Source: Amorphochlora amoebiformis (taxonomy: Eukaryota > Cercozoa > Chlorarachniophyceae). Taken from it: a DNA stretch of 64,000 nucleotides. Positions 51,223 through 64,000 of this stretch are shown piece by piece; position 1 is the stretch's first letter, and every line of letters begins with the position of its first letter. The notes below the pieces were generated by a model that was not told the origin of the DNA, did no database searches, and worked only from the letters and a program-made list of their open reading frames with translations. The position numbers were made by a program, and so were the translations under genes. Location of the stretch: NCBI GenBank assembly GCA_054601695.1, contig BAAHQB010000243.1:124001-188000 (forward strand). The letters run 5' to 3'.

Positions 51223-53191
51223 GTATATATATATTACCCTATCCGTATACGAACAAAATAGCATCTTTGTAATACGCATACATAGATGCATCTATTTAAT
51301 AAGGTGGTACGTATTTTTATGTATTTATTCAGACTCATAATTTTAATCAGACTTTCCCAGTTATGTGTACCGGTGGCACCTGCGTCGATGCCGAAGTTCA
51401 ATGCCCAACCCTCAGGGAATGCAAGACTGGGACCACCCGCTGTGGCGATGGATCCTGCCGCACTAAAGGCCGCTGTCCGACTTACAGCTCATGCCCTACA
51501 AATCTACCCTACCGTTGCCTCGATGGAGCCTGCACACCTTCACGCGAGTATTGCGTCTCTCCGAAAACTGTCACTGGTTGTCCTTGCATCAGCTGGACAA
51601 CTTCAATAAGCACCAACACTGAAGTCTGCTCCACAGAGCAGGTAAAGTGCAAATCCAACGTCCTCGGTGGGCTTTGTGGAGTTGGAGAGACTTCATGTGG
51701 AGGCATTGAAGACTTCTACCCCAGAGCGAACGGCTGTAACTCGACCCATAGTATGAAGTGTTGGGATGGAGCCTGTGAGAGATCAGCTTCCCATTGTCGT
51801 CTATCAAATGGATGTTTGGCCTCTTCCCCATTCAAATGCCCGAACGGTGTCTGCACCAACACATCTTCCGTGTGCGACAGCAACATTGCCACGGCTGGCT
51901 CAAGCCGTTGTGGCGATGGGAAGGAATATACTGACCTCACCACGTGCAACACCTACTCAAACTGTCCGATTACGACACCTTACCGGTGTGCCGATGGCTC
52001 ATGCGCCAAGTACCAGCTGTTTGACACATCTTCAGGGCTCACAGTGGCAGAGAGGACTCTAATCTCAAGCACTGTTTTATCGCAAGCATGCTCTGCCACG
52101 ACGGTATGCTCAAATAACGCCCCAGTCCGCTGCGCCGACTTCTCCTGTGCAGCAACTGTGGAAGACTGTCCTCCAGTATTCAGCTGCCAAAACCCTAATA
52201 TGACCTACATATGTCCCGATCTCACTTGCGCCGCGGACGTTGCCTCTTGTCCCTCAAGTAATACCGTCTGTCCAGCCGCTTCTCCCATCGTCTGCGGAGA
52301 TGGGTCGTGCCGAACTAATCCTGCTGATTGCAAAGCGGACGCGGTCGTGCCAACATGTGCAGACTCAGAAGTCCTGTGCTTTGACGGCGTATGCCGTGCC
52401 TCGGCGTTTGAATGCATCTCGGCGGCGTACACTGTTGAATCGGGTAAGCCAGTTTTCACTCCTACTACAGTCGATGCAAACGTTGGTGTCTGTGCTGCAC
52501 AAGGATCAGTTAAGATGACAGTATGTCCGGACGGTTCATGTGTTCCATACTTGATGAAAGACACTCTGTGCCCACCCTTACCTTCCTGTCCTGCTTCCCT
52601 CCCAAAACGATGTCCCAACTCCCAATGCGTTGCGTCGTCCACATCCTGCTCTGCTCCAGTGCTCTGCCCCTCCAACTATTTATTATGTGCGGATGGCACC
52701 TGTCGAGAAACTTGCCTGCAAGAGAAAGGCTGTTCGGGCTTCACCCCTTACTACTGTCCCGCTACCTATAGCTCTGAATCGTTTTGTGTTCCGGACGGCA
52801 GCGCCTGCGCTTCTTCTTTCGTCCAAAACTTGGATATCCATATGCTCACAGAAACGACAAGCAATACTCCGCCGTCTTGTACATCGGATTGTAATCGGGA
52901 CGTCGTTGTCCCTACTCAGACGTTCACGCTGAACCCTAATCTTCCGAGTTCCTTCGTGATCGCAACCAGCTCTATTGACCTTACGCCACGTGCAGAGCTG
53001 ATGATTCCTGCGGGTGCCATAGGGGCTAACACGGATGGTTCGGTAACCTTTACCGTGGAGATGACCGGGGACGATGTTCTTCGAGGGGGAAATATGTATA
53101 TCCATCGATCGCGAGGCGACTTCGGTGGAGTGTCAAATGGCCAGTTCTCCATTGTATGTATACAAACACACTCTTACATGCATACACACCC

Positions 53192-53264
<73 letters not shown>

Positions 53265-53558
53265 TCATATAATGTAATCTGTATAACAGGAACAAGCAAT
53301 TTTGTCTCCTGCTTTCCGTTGCCGCGCGTCGGCCGACCCGTTCAACTTCGGAATCGTCTATACCGCGCTTGTAGACAACCCGCTTCTCATCAACGCTAAT
53401 ACCGCAAACAAGACTGATATTTGCTTGGCGGTACTAAAGCCAACGTCTCAATCGTGGGTGTGTATAGCCGAGTTCCTGGAGGTGAGTGACCACAATGTAC
53501 ATGTAGATTATGAGCTCTACAAGTGTACATCCACGAACACACACATGTCACACACTAT

Positions 53559-53607
<49 letters not shown>

Positions 53608-53692
53608 GTATGACCATTAGGATCGAAAAGCTCACCCGATCTTCAATGCATCTGAGTCGCGGTAGGTGGACAGAACCATTTTATGCAAAATG

Positions 53693-53756
<64 letters not shown>

Positions 53757-54452
53757 AGATTTTTGTACATGCAAGATACAAATGAACATACTCTTCTAGA
53801 TTTATTGGGGAGGCGACCGGACTACTTTATACATGCCTCGATAGTAATGGAGACCAGATGACGTTCGCCTTCGCGCACGTCCCAGAACAGGTTATCAATC
53901 AATAAACTCCCTGCAACTGCTTTTTAACGTCGATGGCTTTATCGTCATTGAAATCAATGTCTGATCGCTTGCTCTCTCTTTCCATGTTTCATTTTTGTCC
54001 CTCTTTTAACCCGACATATCTCTTTGCCCATATCTCTCTCTTATACACTAAATCTCCCTCCTTCATTATAATTTTGGATATAATAAATAATATGATATAA
54101 CATATAGGCAACTCGTAGCTCGGGCAAAGTGAACGATTTTTACTTCGTCCAGCTTATTGTTGTACTCGTGGTGGTCTTTTTCGCTGCGTGTATCATCGTC
54201 TTTATTTGGGCCGTATTCGTATGTTTTCCCTGAATTTCGAATCTTCCAATTTTTTTCTTTTCCTCTTGCTTGTTACCCTCGCAGCTTTTGGGCTTTAGGA
54301 GAATATGGTTTCAGATCTATCAGTTGTTCTTTTTTTGGGGTTCTTTATTTTTGTTCTGGTCCGTTACCTATTTCTTTTTAACTTTCAGCGAGTGGCACGA
54401 TATCGTGGCAAGATGAAGAAGAAGATGGTAAAATTTGCACAAACATATGTGT

Positions 54453-54494
<42 letters not shown>

Positions 54495-54753
54495 GTTTGT
54501 GTTCTAAATATCTGCGGTGAGGATGTCGCAACTGGTCTCTGGAGTATGCATGTTCATGATGTTAACGACCCGTGTAGTATTCCCACTGACCGTGTAAATA
54601 CGTAGTGCGTGAATGTTGTAACCACTGTATACCAGCGTTGTAACTAGTTACAATGATTTGCAGCAAAATTTAGAATGTCCTTATATCACTCTATATATAT
54701 ATATATATATATATACATACATACATACATAATCACAGGCTGAGAATAAGATT

Positions 54754-54791
<38 letters not shown>

Positions 54792-55164
54792 ATCACAGGC
54801 TGAGAATAAGATTCTTGACGATAAGATTCAAGACATGAAGATGTACGAAGGCGGCCTTGGCCGAGCCGGAAAGGTATCGATTAATCCCTTTTAATTCCAA
54901 CCCTATTCTACCAAAGCTAGCGATCTGGAAATCTTACTTGTACCGATGGTTTTAGGATGAGGAGATCAATATGATTGCCAACCCTATGGTTGTCAAGTTT
55001 AAGAGCCTTCAGGAGCAGTTGCGAGAATACAAGGATACTACAGGCTATTATGATCAGCAGAGCAAGGTTGCGAACCCTTAACTGTTTACTTTGGTTGTAA
55101 TATTTTCACATTATATACACTCATGTATATTATTTTTGAAAACACGGATTACATGTTATGTACC

Positions 55165-55221
<57 letters not shown>

Positions 55222-55504
55222 TATACACATATATATACATATATATATATATAAAGCTTGTATACAATTATACATTTTTCTATATGAAGATAAGAATATA
55301 TATGAAAATATCGTATGAAATAAAAACTAAATCTCCTAAATTTTCCTTTCAGAAACAAAAATCCAGGATTGAAAACTTAGAAGGCCAGCGAAAAAAACTT
55401 AATGATGCCGTGAACAATCTGAAGATGCAACTAGAAGAGCATCGCAACAGGTTCTTGTTGCTTCATTAATCTTGACCCTCGAATATATCAACGAATATAA
55501 TATA

Positions 55505-55536
<32 letters not shown>

Positions 55537-55654
55537 ATGAACAAAATAAATTAGAATCCAAGCCCAAAAGAAGCTGCGCGAACAGCAGGCTGCCGTTGCC
55601 GACAGGGTTAATCGTGAAGTCGAAAATATCCAGGTATTACACACACACACATAT

Positions 55655-55730
<76 letters not shown>

Positions 55731-55913
55731 ATATATACATATATGTACGTATGCATATACATGTATGGATCTTGAGTTACGTATGTCATGTGTATACGTA
55801 TTAGACATGTATTATATATTTAGTCGCCACAGAACCACGAGGTTCAAGTAGAAGATATCCCAGATCCCGATGACGACGAAGACGGACCGGATCTCGGCAG
55901 GGAACAGATCTAG
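35158..55913 (+). CDS. Giant type I membrane protein with lectin, filamin-like and Cys-rich modules (about 33 exons, 3,843 aa)
   Basis: Exons: 35158-35427, 35555-36943, 37553-38443, 38780-38933, 39069-39180, 39661-39747, 39970-40037, 40400-40454, 40996-41035, 41267-41503, 42062-42124, 42310-42380, 42497-43235, 43960-44277, 44516-45157, 45832-46646, 46976-48608, 48905-48969, 49135-49351, 49785-50287, 50549-50697, 50819-51084, 51333-53153, 53290-53481, 53621-53661, 53800-53890, 54108-54218, 54389-54427, 54799-54873, 54956-55066, 55353-55450, 55555-55633, 55824-55913. These total 11,532 nt, with no internal stop and every junction in phase. The start at 35158 gives a signal peptide ([19 protein letters not shown]). 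Domain order is given in the following entries. Intron 1 (35428-35554, 127 nt, no TA) is inferred because it restores the frame and the fibro-slime motif; the alternative is a 1-nt frameshift at about 35475. The junction 46646/46976 could instead use GTGGTA. The architecture suggests carbohydrate-binding adhesion at the cell surface; that is inference. I do not recognise the full-length protein. Confidence 0.87.
35215..35940 (+). other. Domain: fibro-slime / PA14-like (residues ~21-215)
   Basis: Begins [10 protein letters not shown] (the family's G-x-IRDF start), then [24 protein letters not shown] (compare FFPIDG..GN), YFTFEVDT and a sandwich of beta strands. The calcium-binding DDD/W pattern typical of PA14 is replaced by CSMWVGTC, so ligand binding may differ. 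Spans exons 1 and 2. Confidence 0.65.
35941..36575 (+). other. Domain: L-type-lectin-like (residues ~219-430)
   Basis: Recognised by [11 protein letters not shown], then [10 protein letters not shown] and the terminal strand pattern [10 protein letters not shown]...[10 protein letters not shown], the G-F-A-F-V-xQ / V-A-V-E-F / GFTaxTG...dI..W.F series of legume-type lectins. The usual metal-site Asp/Asn loop is not obvious, so sugar binding is inferred. Confidence 0.72.
37225..37552 (+). other. Unique segment at the 3' end of intron 2 of the giant gene
   Basis: About 325 bases of ordinary composition between TA repeat and the acceptor at 37552. Open frames on both strands are short and unmatched (37214-37516 minus). 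It carries no exon that keeps the phase. Confidence 0.5.
37680..37875 (+). other. Domain: SUEL / rhamnose-binding-lectin-like (residues ~598-660)
   Basis: Pattern LTC...[11 protein letters not shown]...[12 protein letters not shown]...W.D...VAYDC follows the SUEL lectin order (L-x-C, I-x-I-x-A-x-x-G, C-x-G-x-x-x-C-x-V, V-x-Y-x-C). The usual DPC triplet is absent, so this is a divergent member if correct. Confidence 0.5.
39261..39677 (+). repeat. ~139-bp unit in three tandem copies ending in an exon start
   Basis: Each copy has ACTTGTAGTTATATAG, a TA tract, AGTGTGAAATATCTAGAAGA and then TTTGCTTAG followed by CTATTCTGTGGGTGGCA. In the third copy this last part is the real acceptor and first 17 nt of exon 39661-39747; copies 1 and 2 (about 39381 and 39521) reproduce the acceptor and exon start, then return to intron. 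Confidence 0.95.
45265..45665 (+). other. 400-base unique segment in intron 15 of the giant gene
   Basis: A non-TA island inside intron 45158-45831. No open frame of note, no terminal repeats or target-site duplication visible. Could be an inserted non-autonomous element or simply an unexpanded intron part. Confidence 0.4.
47314..52815 (+). other. Region: at least 35 Cys-rich modules (residues ~2097-3422)
   Basis: Consensus C-P-x(4-7)-[P/V]-x-[K/R/Y]-C-x-[D/G]-G-[S/T/A/V]-C-x(5-9)-C, repeated about every 38 residues through exons 46976-48608, 48905-48969, 49135-49351, 49785-50287, 50549-50697, 50819-51084 and 51333-53153. I counted 35 CxxxxC cores such as CSDGSC, CRDGTC, CPGGVC and CADGTC. 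The CxDGxC cadence recalls LDL-receptor class A repeats, but the calcium-binding D-x-S-D-E tail is missing. Confidence 0.85.
49525..49614 (+). other. Possible in-frame cassette exon of the giant gene
   Basis: 90 nt, phase 0 on both sides, bounded by TAAAG and GTACGA and encoding [12 protein letters not shown]...CANGGC. Skipping it joins CPDGGW directly to ALNRGLCG, which completes a normal Cys module, so the predicted main form omits it; inclusion would insert 30 residues with four Cys. Confidence 0.35.
52850..53890 (+). other. Region: membrane-proximal beta domain (residues ~3430-3643)
   Basis: Starts after the last Cys module with [12 protein letters not shown], then LMIPAGAIG (resembling the I-P-x-G-A-[I/L] strand of ZU5-type domains) and several VxFxV strands. 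Family assignment is tentative. The TA-repeat introns interrupt it three times. Confidence 0.4.
54108..55913 (+). other. Membrane helix and cytoplasmic coiled-coil tail (residues ~3656-3843)
   Basis: Exon 54108-54218 encodes a 25-residue hydrophobic helix ([20 protein letters not shown] core) followed at once by [12 protein letters not shown], positive inside. The 163-residue tail continues with [34 protein letters not shown] and [15 protein letters not shown], a predicted coiled coil, and ends in an acidic stretch ([10 protein letters not shown]). It could dimerise or bind cytoskeleton. Confidence 0.85.
54728..54760 (+). repeat. Copy of an acceptor and exon start (CAGGCTGAGAATAAGATTCT)
   Basis: CATAATCACAG then GCTGAGAATAAGATTCTT is identical to the real acceptor and first 18 nt of exon 54799-54873, 59 bases downstream, with TA repeat between. 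Confidence 0.95.
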
Positions 55914-56349
55914 TTTCTCTCTTCCTCAAATTTCTAATAACTCTTTTTCGAAACTTAGAAAAAAAGGGAGAATAATTGTATTTGAGGGTAGTTTTACCGA
56001 GGATTATAATAATCGTCTTCCTCAGTGTTTTGTACGATCATTTAGTTCAATTTCTCTCCCTCGCCTCTCATCACTGCACCTTCTATTCCCCGCGAATCAT
56101 TACCACCCTCACCTCAGCCTCAAAACATCTCAAACTAAAGAGAGGTAGCACATTGGGATAGGGCGAGTATCGTAACGAAATGGAGATTGAAAACGTCAAT
56201 ACATACGCGCATTTGCGTGAGAGGCGTTTTTTTAGGTTTCTATTCTCTTTTAAAACTTCTTTCTTGTGTTTGAATATAACCGAGGCTCAGCTTTTCAGTT
56301 GCGCTCTGCGGCCTGTTTTGAGTTTCGATTATAAGGATTTAAATCACAA
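55914..56349 (+). other. 3' flank of the giant gene
   Basis: Unique A/T-rich sequence holding the 3' UTR; no second gene. Open frames at 55870-56161 overlap the last exon in other frames and have no family motif. Confidence 0.5.
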
Positions 56350-57265
56350 TATCTAGTGTAATACGTATTCTATCTAGTTCTATAGTCGGAGGAGTTATGA
56401 TTCTGGATATATCTACAATCTAGACAATATCTAGAATATATCTAGTATTTATAAGTAGTTCAGTAGTTACGAGATCTAGATCTATCTGCTAGATCTTAAT
56501 ACTCTAATAAATACCTAGATACTAGAGATAGTCTCTAGGTGGTATCAGGTATATCTAAGCTCTAGAAGCTGTAGCTAGAAGCTAGTGACCAGCTAGACCT
56601 GTAACAAGACCCAAGCTAGCAAAGTCTGACAGTAGCAGGAGTTTAAGTCTTGCTAGTCTTGGGCTGGTCTAGTCTAGCTAGTCTAGTAGTGCTACTAGTG
56701 GTACTTGTAGTCTAGGTAGTAGTTGTGGTAACTAAAGTATAAAACTATATCTACTAGATCTCCTAGATCTCTATGATCTAATAGATCTCGACGGATCTAG
56801 TCTAGCTAGTATCTACTAGATCTAGTAGATCTAGAGTATATCTAGTTAGATCTAGTAGATCTAGCACATCCTGGAGATCTAGCTATAGTATCTCTAGTAT
56901 CTACTAGATAGCTTGTTTAGCTAGCAGATCCAGAACTACTAGAACTAGCTCAGTTGTCGACTCTAGCCACTAGAGACCTAGGACTAGTAGCTAGACTCTA
57001 GTCTAGTAAGTTAGTAGCAACAAGACTAGTCTAGTAGTAGAGGATACTTCTCTAGATACTGCCATATACTCTAGTACTCTCTAGACTCTAGAAAAGTCCA
57101 GCAAGTCTAAATACTACTAGACTGGTATATCTGGATATACCCTGGATACTATAGTAATCTAGTAGTCTGGATTATCTTTGTACTAGATCTACTAGATCTA
57201 CTAGTCTAGTAGTTTTGGGTATGTCTACTTGTCCAGTATCTAGAGACTAGAGTATATCCAGGATA
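56350..57265. repeat. CTAG-rich zone 2
   Basis: More than 60 CTAG tetramers in 900 bases, in runs such as ATCTAGTAGATCTAGAGTAT and AGATCTACTAGATCTACTAG; many imperfect palindromes. No coding sequence. Like zone 1 it starts within about 1 kb of the stop of a plus-strand gene. 57266-57515 beside it is unique and non-coding, including a 24-base direct repeat AGCTGTAGCTTACGAATC. Confidence 0.9.
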
Positions 57266-57516
57266 GCAATTTTTCCAAGTTAATTTAACAATAGCTGTAG
57301 CTTACGAATCACACAGTAGCTGTAGCTTACGAATCCTGCCCAATCTCCCCTGGGGTCCACTCCTTTCATTAAGTATCATTTCAAATGTGAGAAGATGACT
57401 ATATAATCTGGATAATAATTGTCATGCACCTTGTTTGGGTTCCCCTGAAGCTCATCATCTAGTAGTTTTCGGATTTTCTCAGGGGGGGGTGATCTGGTAT
57501 AACAGCCATGCAATTT

Positions 57517-57551
<35 letters not shown>

Positions 57552-57673
57552 ATATATTTATATTCCTTTATACATGTACATGTGAATATATATGTATATG
57601 TGGATAATATATGTATATATTTATGTGCAACGTGTATTGTATATGTATATATGTATATGATCTTAGGTATTAT

Positions 57674-57705
<32 letters not shown>

Positions 57706-58051
57706 TTATTATGTATGTGGATATATACATACACAAACATATATATATATATATATATATATATGTGTATATATATATATATAGAGATAAATATATATTT
57801 ATGTATATATATATATGTGTATACATATATGTGTATGTGTGTATACTATATGTATCTATGTTATGTGTAAGAGACATATATATATGTATGTGTGTATGTA
57901 TATGTATATACATATATAGAAATACACACACATATATATATAGATATATCTATATGTTTATGTATGTTTTATATACATGTATACATATATGTATATATAT
58001 ATGTATATATGTAATATATATAATATGTGTATGTATGTGTATATATATATA

Positions 58052-58195
58052 TAATGATAATAACAATAATAGTGATAATAATAATATTAGTAATAACAAT
58101 ATCAATAAGAATAATATTAATAATAATAATACTATTAATAATAATAATATTAATAATTATAATAATAATAATAATAATAATAATTATAAAACACA
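58052..58195. repeat. Imperfect (AAT)n / (ATA)n array
   Basis: Trinucleotide repeat with GATAAT, AACAAT and ATTAAT variants. A smaller similar array is at 30440-30545 in FIH-like intron 7. From 57516 to 58597 the rest is TA/TG repeat plus a unique stretch at 58360-58597 without a confident exon. Confidence 0.9.
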
Positions 58196-58597
58196 TATCG
58201 CATGTGCACATATGTACATGTTTATTACATAATGTAAATCTACATGTTATTTTATATATATATAATCAGATATATATATATATATAAATATATAAATTAT
58301 ATTATATATATATATTATAACTATATATATATATATCTATATATATATATATATATAATTACTTTGCAGAGGCCCCTGAGGATCTAATAGCCTGACTCTT
58401 ACTATCATCGTCCTAAGCATACAACTTTTAGGTTAGCATTAGCTGGAGTTCAGGATTGGATGAGACTGAGATTCGGTATGCTAGAGTTGAGCTTCTTGAG
58501 AAAAGAAGAGAATGAGGCAGCGAAGAGAGGAAGTGGGAGAGATAGAGAGACGGGAAAGAAGGAGGGGGATGGAAGCATCGCAGGAATATAAGACAAC

Positions 58598-59732
<1,135 letters not shown>

Positions 59733-59841
59733 CTTTGTTGTGGATATATATAAATATATATGTATATATATATATATATATGATTGATAGTATTATTATT
59801 ATCATTATTAATTGCACACAGGCACACCCAAAGATATCTAC

Positions 59842-59873
<32 letters not shown>

Positions 59874-59982
59874 TTGATATATATATATATATATATGTAT
59901 ATATATGTAAATGTATATAAAATATGTGTACAAAGCATACACAATATACATAGATTCATATATATATATATTCAAACATATA

Positions 59983-60027
<45 letters not shown>

Positions 60028-60479
60028 GCATATATAACGTATGATATATAAAAAAAAATTATAGTCATATATGTATACTTATCTAAACATCTACATATAT
60101 ATATATATTTATATATATATATATATACATATACATACATATTTTTATACATATGTAGTCAACATCGTAGAAGTCCACATGTCAAGTGAACGCACATGAC
60201 CATCACGTGATCGCATGACCATGTCACGTAACCACGTCTGCACCCTGCTGACTACACTAGCAAGTTTATCATACCTCAAACGGGTCTAAACCAAATTATG
60301 GACTACTATTGGAACATTATAACCGCTGCGCTAGCAATATATATGTATATGTATATACTCTATACCATATGCATATATATATATATATGTATACATACAC
60401 ACACATATATATTTATATATATATATATATATATATTATATTTTCAAATATACATACATACATATATATATATATATGT

Positions 60480-60510
<31 letters not shown>

Positions 60511-60521
60511 CATATATATCA

Positions 60522-60614
<93 letters not shown>

Positions 60615-61312
60615 ATGATATGAACACAGCGGTGGGTAGACCGCTAGTATGGTACTAGGTGGCTAAGTTTTTGGTTGTAGTCCATTTGGGTTATAAATAA
60701 CCCGATTTGGACAAAATTGTCCAACCGTGCCTATATTGTCGCCAGGGTCAAGTGTACACCGTCCGCTCCGGTGACAATCTGAAACGACCTAGTGGCGTAA
60801 GGGCAAGTGTTACGGAAACAGTAGCCCAGCGCTCCCTCGGACCCACGAATGCATTTGACCAGTGCAACCTGATCTGTCCTATGCGATGTCCCTTACTCTA
60901 TTGATATCTCCTTATCGAGCTGCATCATCTCATCCTATTTTCTTTGTTACTCCAACAATATCAATATGTATGTATTTTGATATTTACAGAGCTTTTTTTT
61001 TTTACCGTGTTGACATATTCGTCAAAAATATCTTTCTTCAATTCTTTCTTTCTTTTCTTGAACCATCTTCCAAGTACGTGTATATACTCGTATGCAAACG
61101 TACATATAAATACATATAAATACATACATATATATATATATATATATATTATATCAGAACACGTACAAATCATATGTATCTATGTATATTTATGTTATAT
61201 CAATATATATATATATATATATGTATATACATATGAATATGTATATATATATGTATATTATATAACATGTACATGTGTATATTCATTATATACATATATA
61301 TTACATTTTCAC

Positions 61313-61375
<63 letters not shown>

Positions 61376-61394
61376 GTTAATACACACACAAACA

Positions 61395-61440
<46 letters not shown>

Positions 61441-61935
61441 CTTATTCTAAGAAATGATTTCTTAATATTAAATATATATAAACAATGCATGCGTATACAT
61501 AATACGCATGTACACACCGTATATGAGTCTCGGATAATTGTAATAATGGTTCCACAATATTCACCTAGGAATATTAATGAGTTTGGGGTTAGTACCAGGA
61601 TTTCGGTTTTAATATCACCAAGGGTAGGGCTTGTATATAAATAGGCTTATGACTAGCTAGGACTAGGATAGCTAGGTTTAGGATAGGCGGAATGACGTTT
61701 GACCGAGGGTTAGAGCTAGAGTTAGGGTTCACGGTTAGGGTTAGAATTAGGGTTAGGATTCGGGAATACCATTGTGACAAAGTACATTAGGGTTGTTTTT
61801 TCTCCCGCGGTGGCGACGATGGCATTTTTTTGGCGCTTGGGAGGTTACGATCAGTTTCAGGGTTAGGATTTGGATTTGAAATAGGGTTGAAGGAGCTCCA
61901 TCCTTGGTAAAGATATCTCTTCAGCCTTCTCATCA

Positions 61936-61971
<36 letters not shown>

Positions 61972-62142
61972 CTTTCTCTCTCGCGGTGTCTGCAGCGTCA
62001 CCCAAGCTCACCATCTCTCTCTCTATTGGAACGAAGAGAGCATCAACCCAGTGACTCTATCGCACAATCCCTCCCTACTCCCAAACTGTCTCTCTTCGCT
62101 GCTGAGAAATACAGGGGCGGGAAAGAAATCTACTTGGATTAC
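59733..62142. other. Mostly repeat; no gene confidently seen
   Basis: TA repeat to 60150; unique 60150-60345 with CACGTGATCGCATGACCATG-type direct repeats; TA to 60610; unique 60610-61120; TA to 61440; unique 61441-61690 with CTAG repeats near 61650; TTAGGG patch 61700-61765; CT tract 61925-61985. The open frame 60707-60904 plus (contains VYTVRSGDNL) lacks splice partners or a full domain. Confidence 0.6.
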
Positions 62143-62364
62143 CCACGTCATAGCGGAAGAGTAGTTTTGGACCGTTTCGATATCCTTGTAAATTTATACA
62201 CATGTACACACATATGTTTTACATATCTATTCATATGGATATATGTGTATACAAAACAGGCATATTTAAATACATTTCTGTAAGTAAATAGATTACTATC
62301 TAGATATGCACAAATATGAATGTAATATATGTGTATACATACATAAGATATGTATAGATTATTG

Positions 62365-62407
<43 letters not shown>

Positions 62408-62499
62408 GTATGTATATACACACGTACCTGTATATAATATATATCATATAGATATATTGCATATATATATATGTATATATACATATATACATACGTGTA

Positions 62500-62538
<39 letters not shown>

Positions 62539-62661
62539 AATATATATTATGCATGTATATATAATATATATATATATATGTATCAATATATATTATGTTT
62601 ATCTATATATCTATATATTATACATTTACCAATATTTTAAAGAATGCATACATATATATAT

Positions 62662-62693
<32 letters not shown>

Positions 62694-62811
62694 CATATAT
62701 ATGTTATACATATATTTATATATATATATATTCCTATCATACATAATTTACTTTCTCCAATGTCGTAGGGTACAACATGAGGCCCTCAATACATGCCCGT
62801 CTAATTTCCTG

Positions 62812-62910
<99 letters not shown>

Positions 62911-62984
62911 ATACCTGCAAGACTCGTATTTCATTATCTCGTGATATCGCAGCAGAGGCAACAGCTTCTACCTCTACTTCATCC
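62143..62984 (-). CDS. Three exons of a possible SET-domain methyltransferase (Rubisco-LSMT-type substrate-binding region)
   Basis: Exons on minus: 62984-62915 (CTTGCAG / GTATAT), 62808-62752 (ATCAG / GTAAAT) and 62184-62143 (TTACAAG / GTAATC); phases agree, 56 codons from the first full codon. The peptide [12 protein letters not shown]...[14 protein letters not shown] resembles the helical C-terminal region of Rubisco LSMT/SETD3/SETD6-type methyltransferases, where a Y-x-T-T/S-x-E-E-D motif is followed by a helix. The catalytic SET part would lie to the right, beyond the window or hidden. The third exon overlaps an equally open plus-strand frame (62026-62184), so it is the weakest. Confidence 0.42.

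Positions 62985-64000
<1,016 letters not shown>

Overview
This is nuclear DNA from an intron-rich eukaryote, probably a unicellular protist. The evidence is GT-AG introns in every gene, interstitial TTAGGG/CCCTAA blocks of telomere type, and exons of ordinary base composition set in a background of (TA)n microsatellite. I cannot name the species. No rRNA, tRNA, CRISPR array or transposase was seen. Almost every long open frame in TA or CT repeat (runs of Y/I or S/L) is translated microsatellite, not a gene. Genes had to be rebuilt from short exon islands, checked by splice sites, reading phase and protein-family motifs.

Layout. (1) Minus strand, 235-9562 and off the left edge, possibly starting as far up as 11451: a sugar-nucleotidyltransferase-like protein fused to a HAD-type domain, 17 exons in perfect phase. 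(2) Minus strand, 11678-12760: a possible very small gene. (3) Plus strand, 13335-21334: a complete 12-exon, 294-aa microsomal NADH-cytochrome b5 reductase. (4) 21335-24328: intergenic, with a CTAG-rich zone. (5) Minus strand, 24329-25167: the start of an unidentified gene. (6) 25398-29700: CT arrays, a 1.2-kb TTAGGG block, tandem duplications and a few isolated minus-strand exon-like islands. (7) Minus strand, 29731-34877: a complete 9-exon JmjC dioxygenase resembling FIH (HIF asparaginyl hydroxylase). (8) Plus strand, 35158-55913: a giant gene of about 33 exons and 3,843 aa, divergent from the FIH-like gene across 280 bp. Its product is a predicted type I membrane protein: signal peptide, fibro-slime/PA14-like domain, L-type-lectin-like domain, SUEL-like lectin domain, about ten filamin-like repeats, at least 35 Cys-rich modules, a membrane helix, and an acidic coiled-coil tail. 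(9) 55914-58597: intergenic, again with a CTAG-rich zone. (10) Minus strand, 58598-59732 and 62143-62984: exons of one or two further genes, the right-hand one resembling the substrate-binding half of a Rubisco-LSMT-type SET methyltransferase.

The most unusual signals are these. The giant adhesin-like protein has a domain order I do not recognise. Pieces of exon-intron boundaries are duplicated again and again into the adjoining intron, so real splice sites sit beside one to about 28 decoy copies. Telomere-type repeats have been used as splice sites and as coding sequence. The HAD domain appears to have lost its catalytic aspartates.

The genes do not form an evident pathway. The b5 reductase is housekeeping ER redox. 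The nucleotidyltransferase/HAD protein suggests surface glycan or sugar-nucleotide metabolism, and the adhesin suggests cell-surface carbohydrate recognition.
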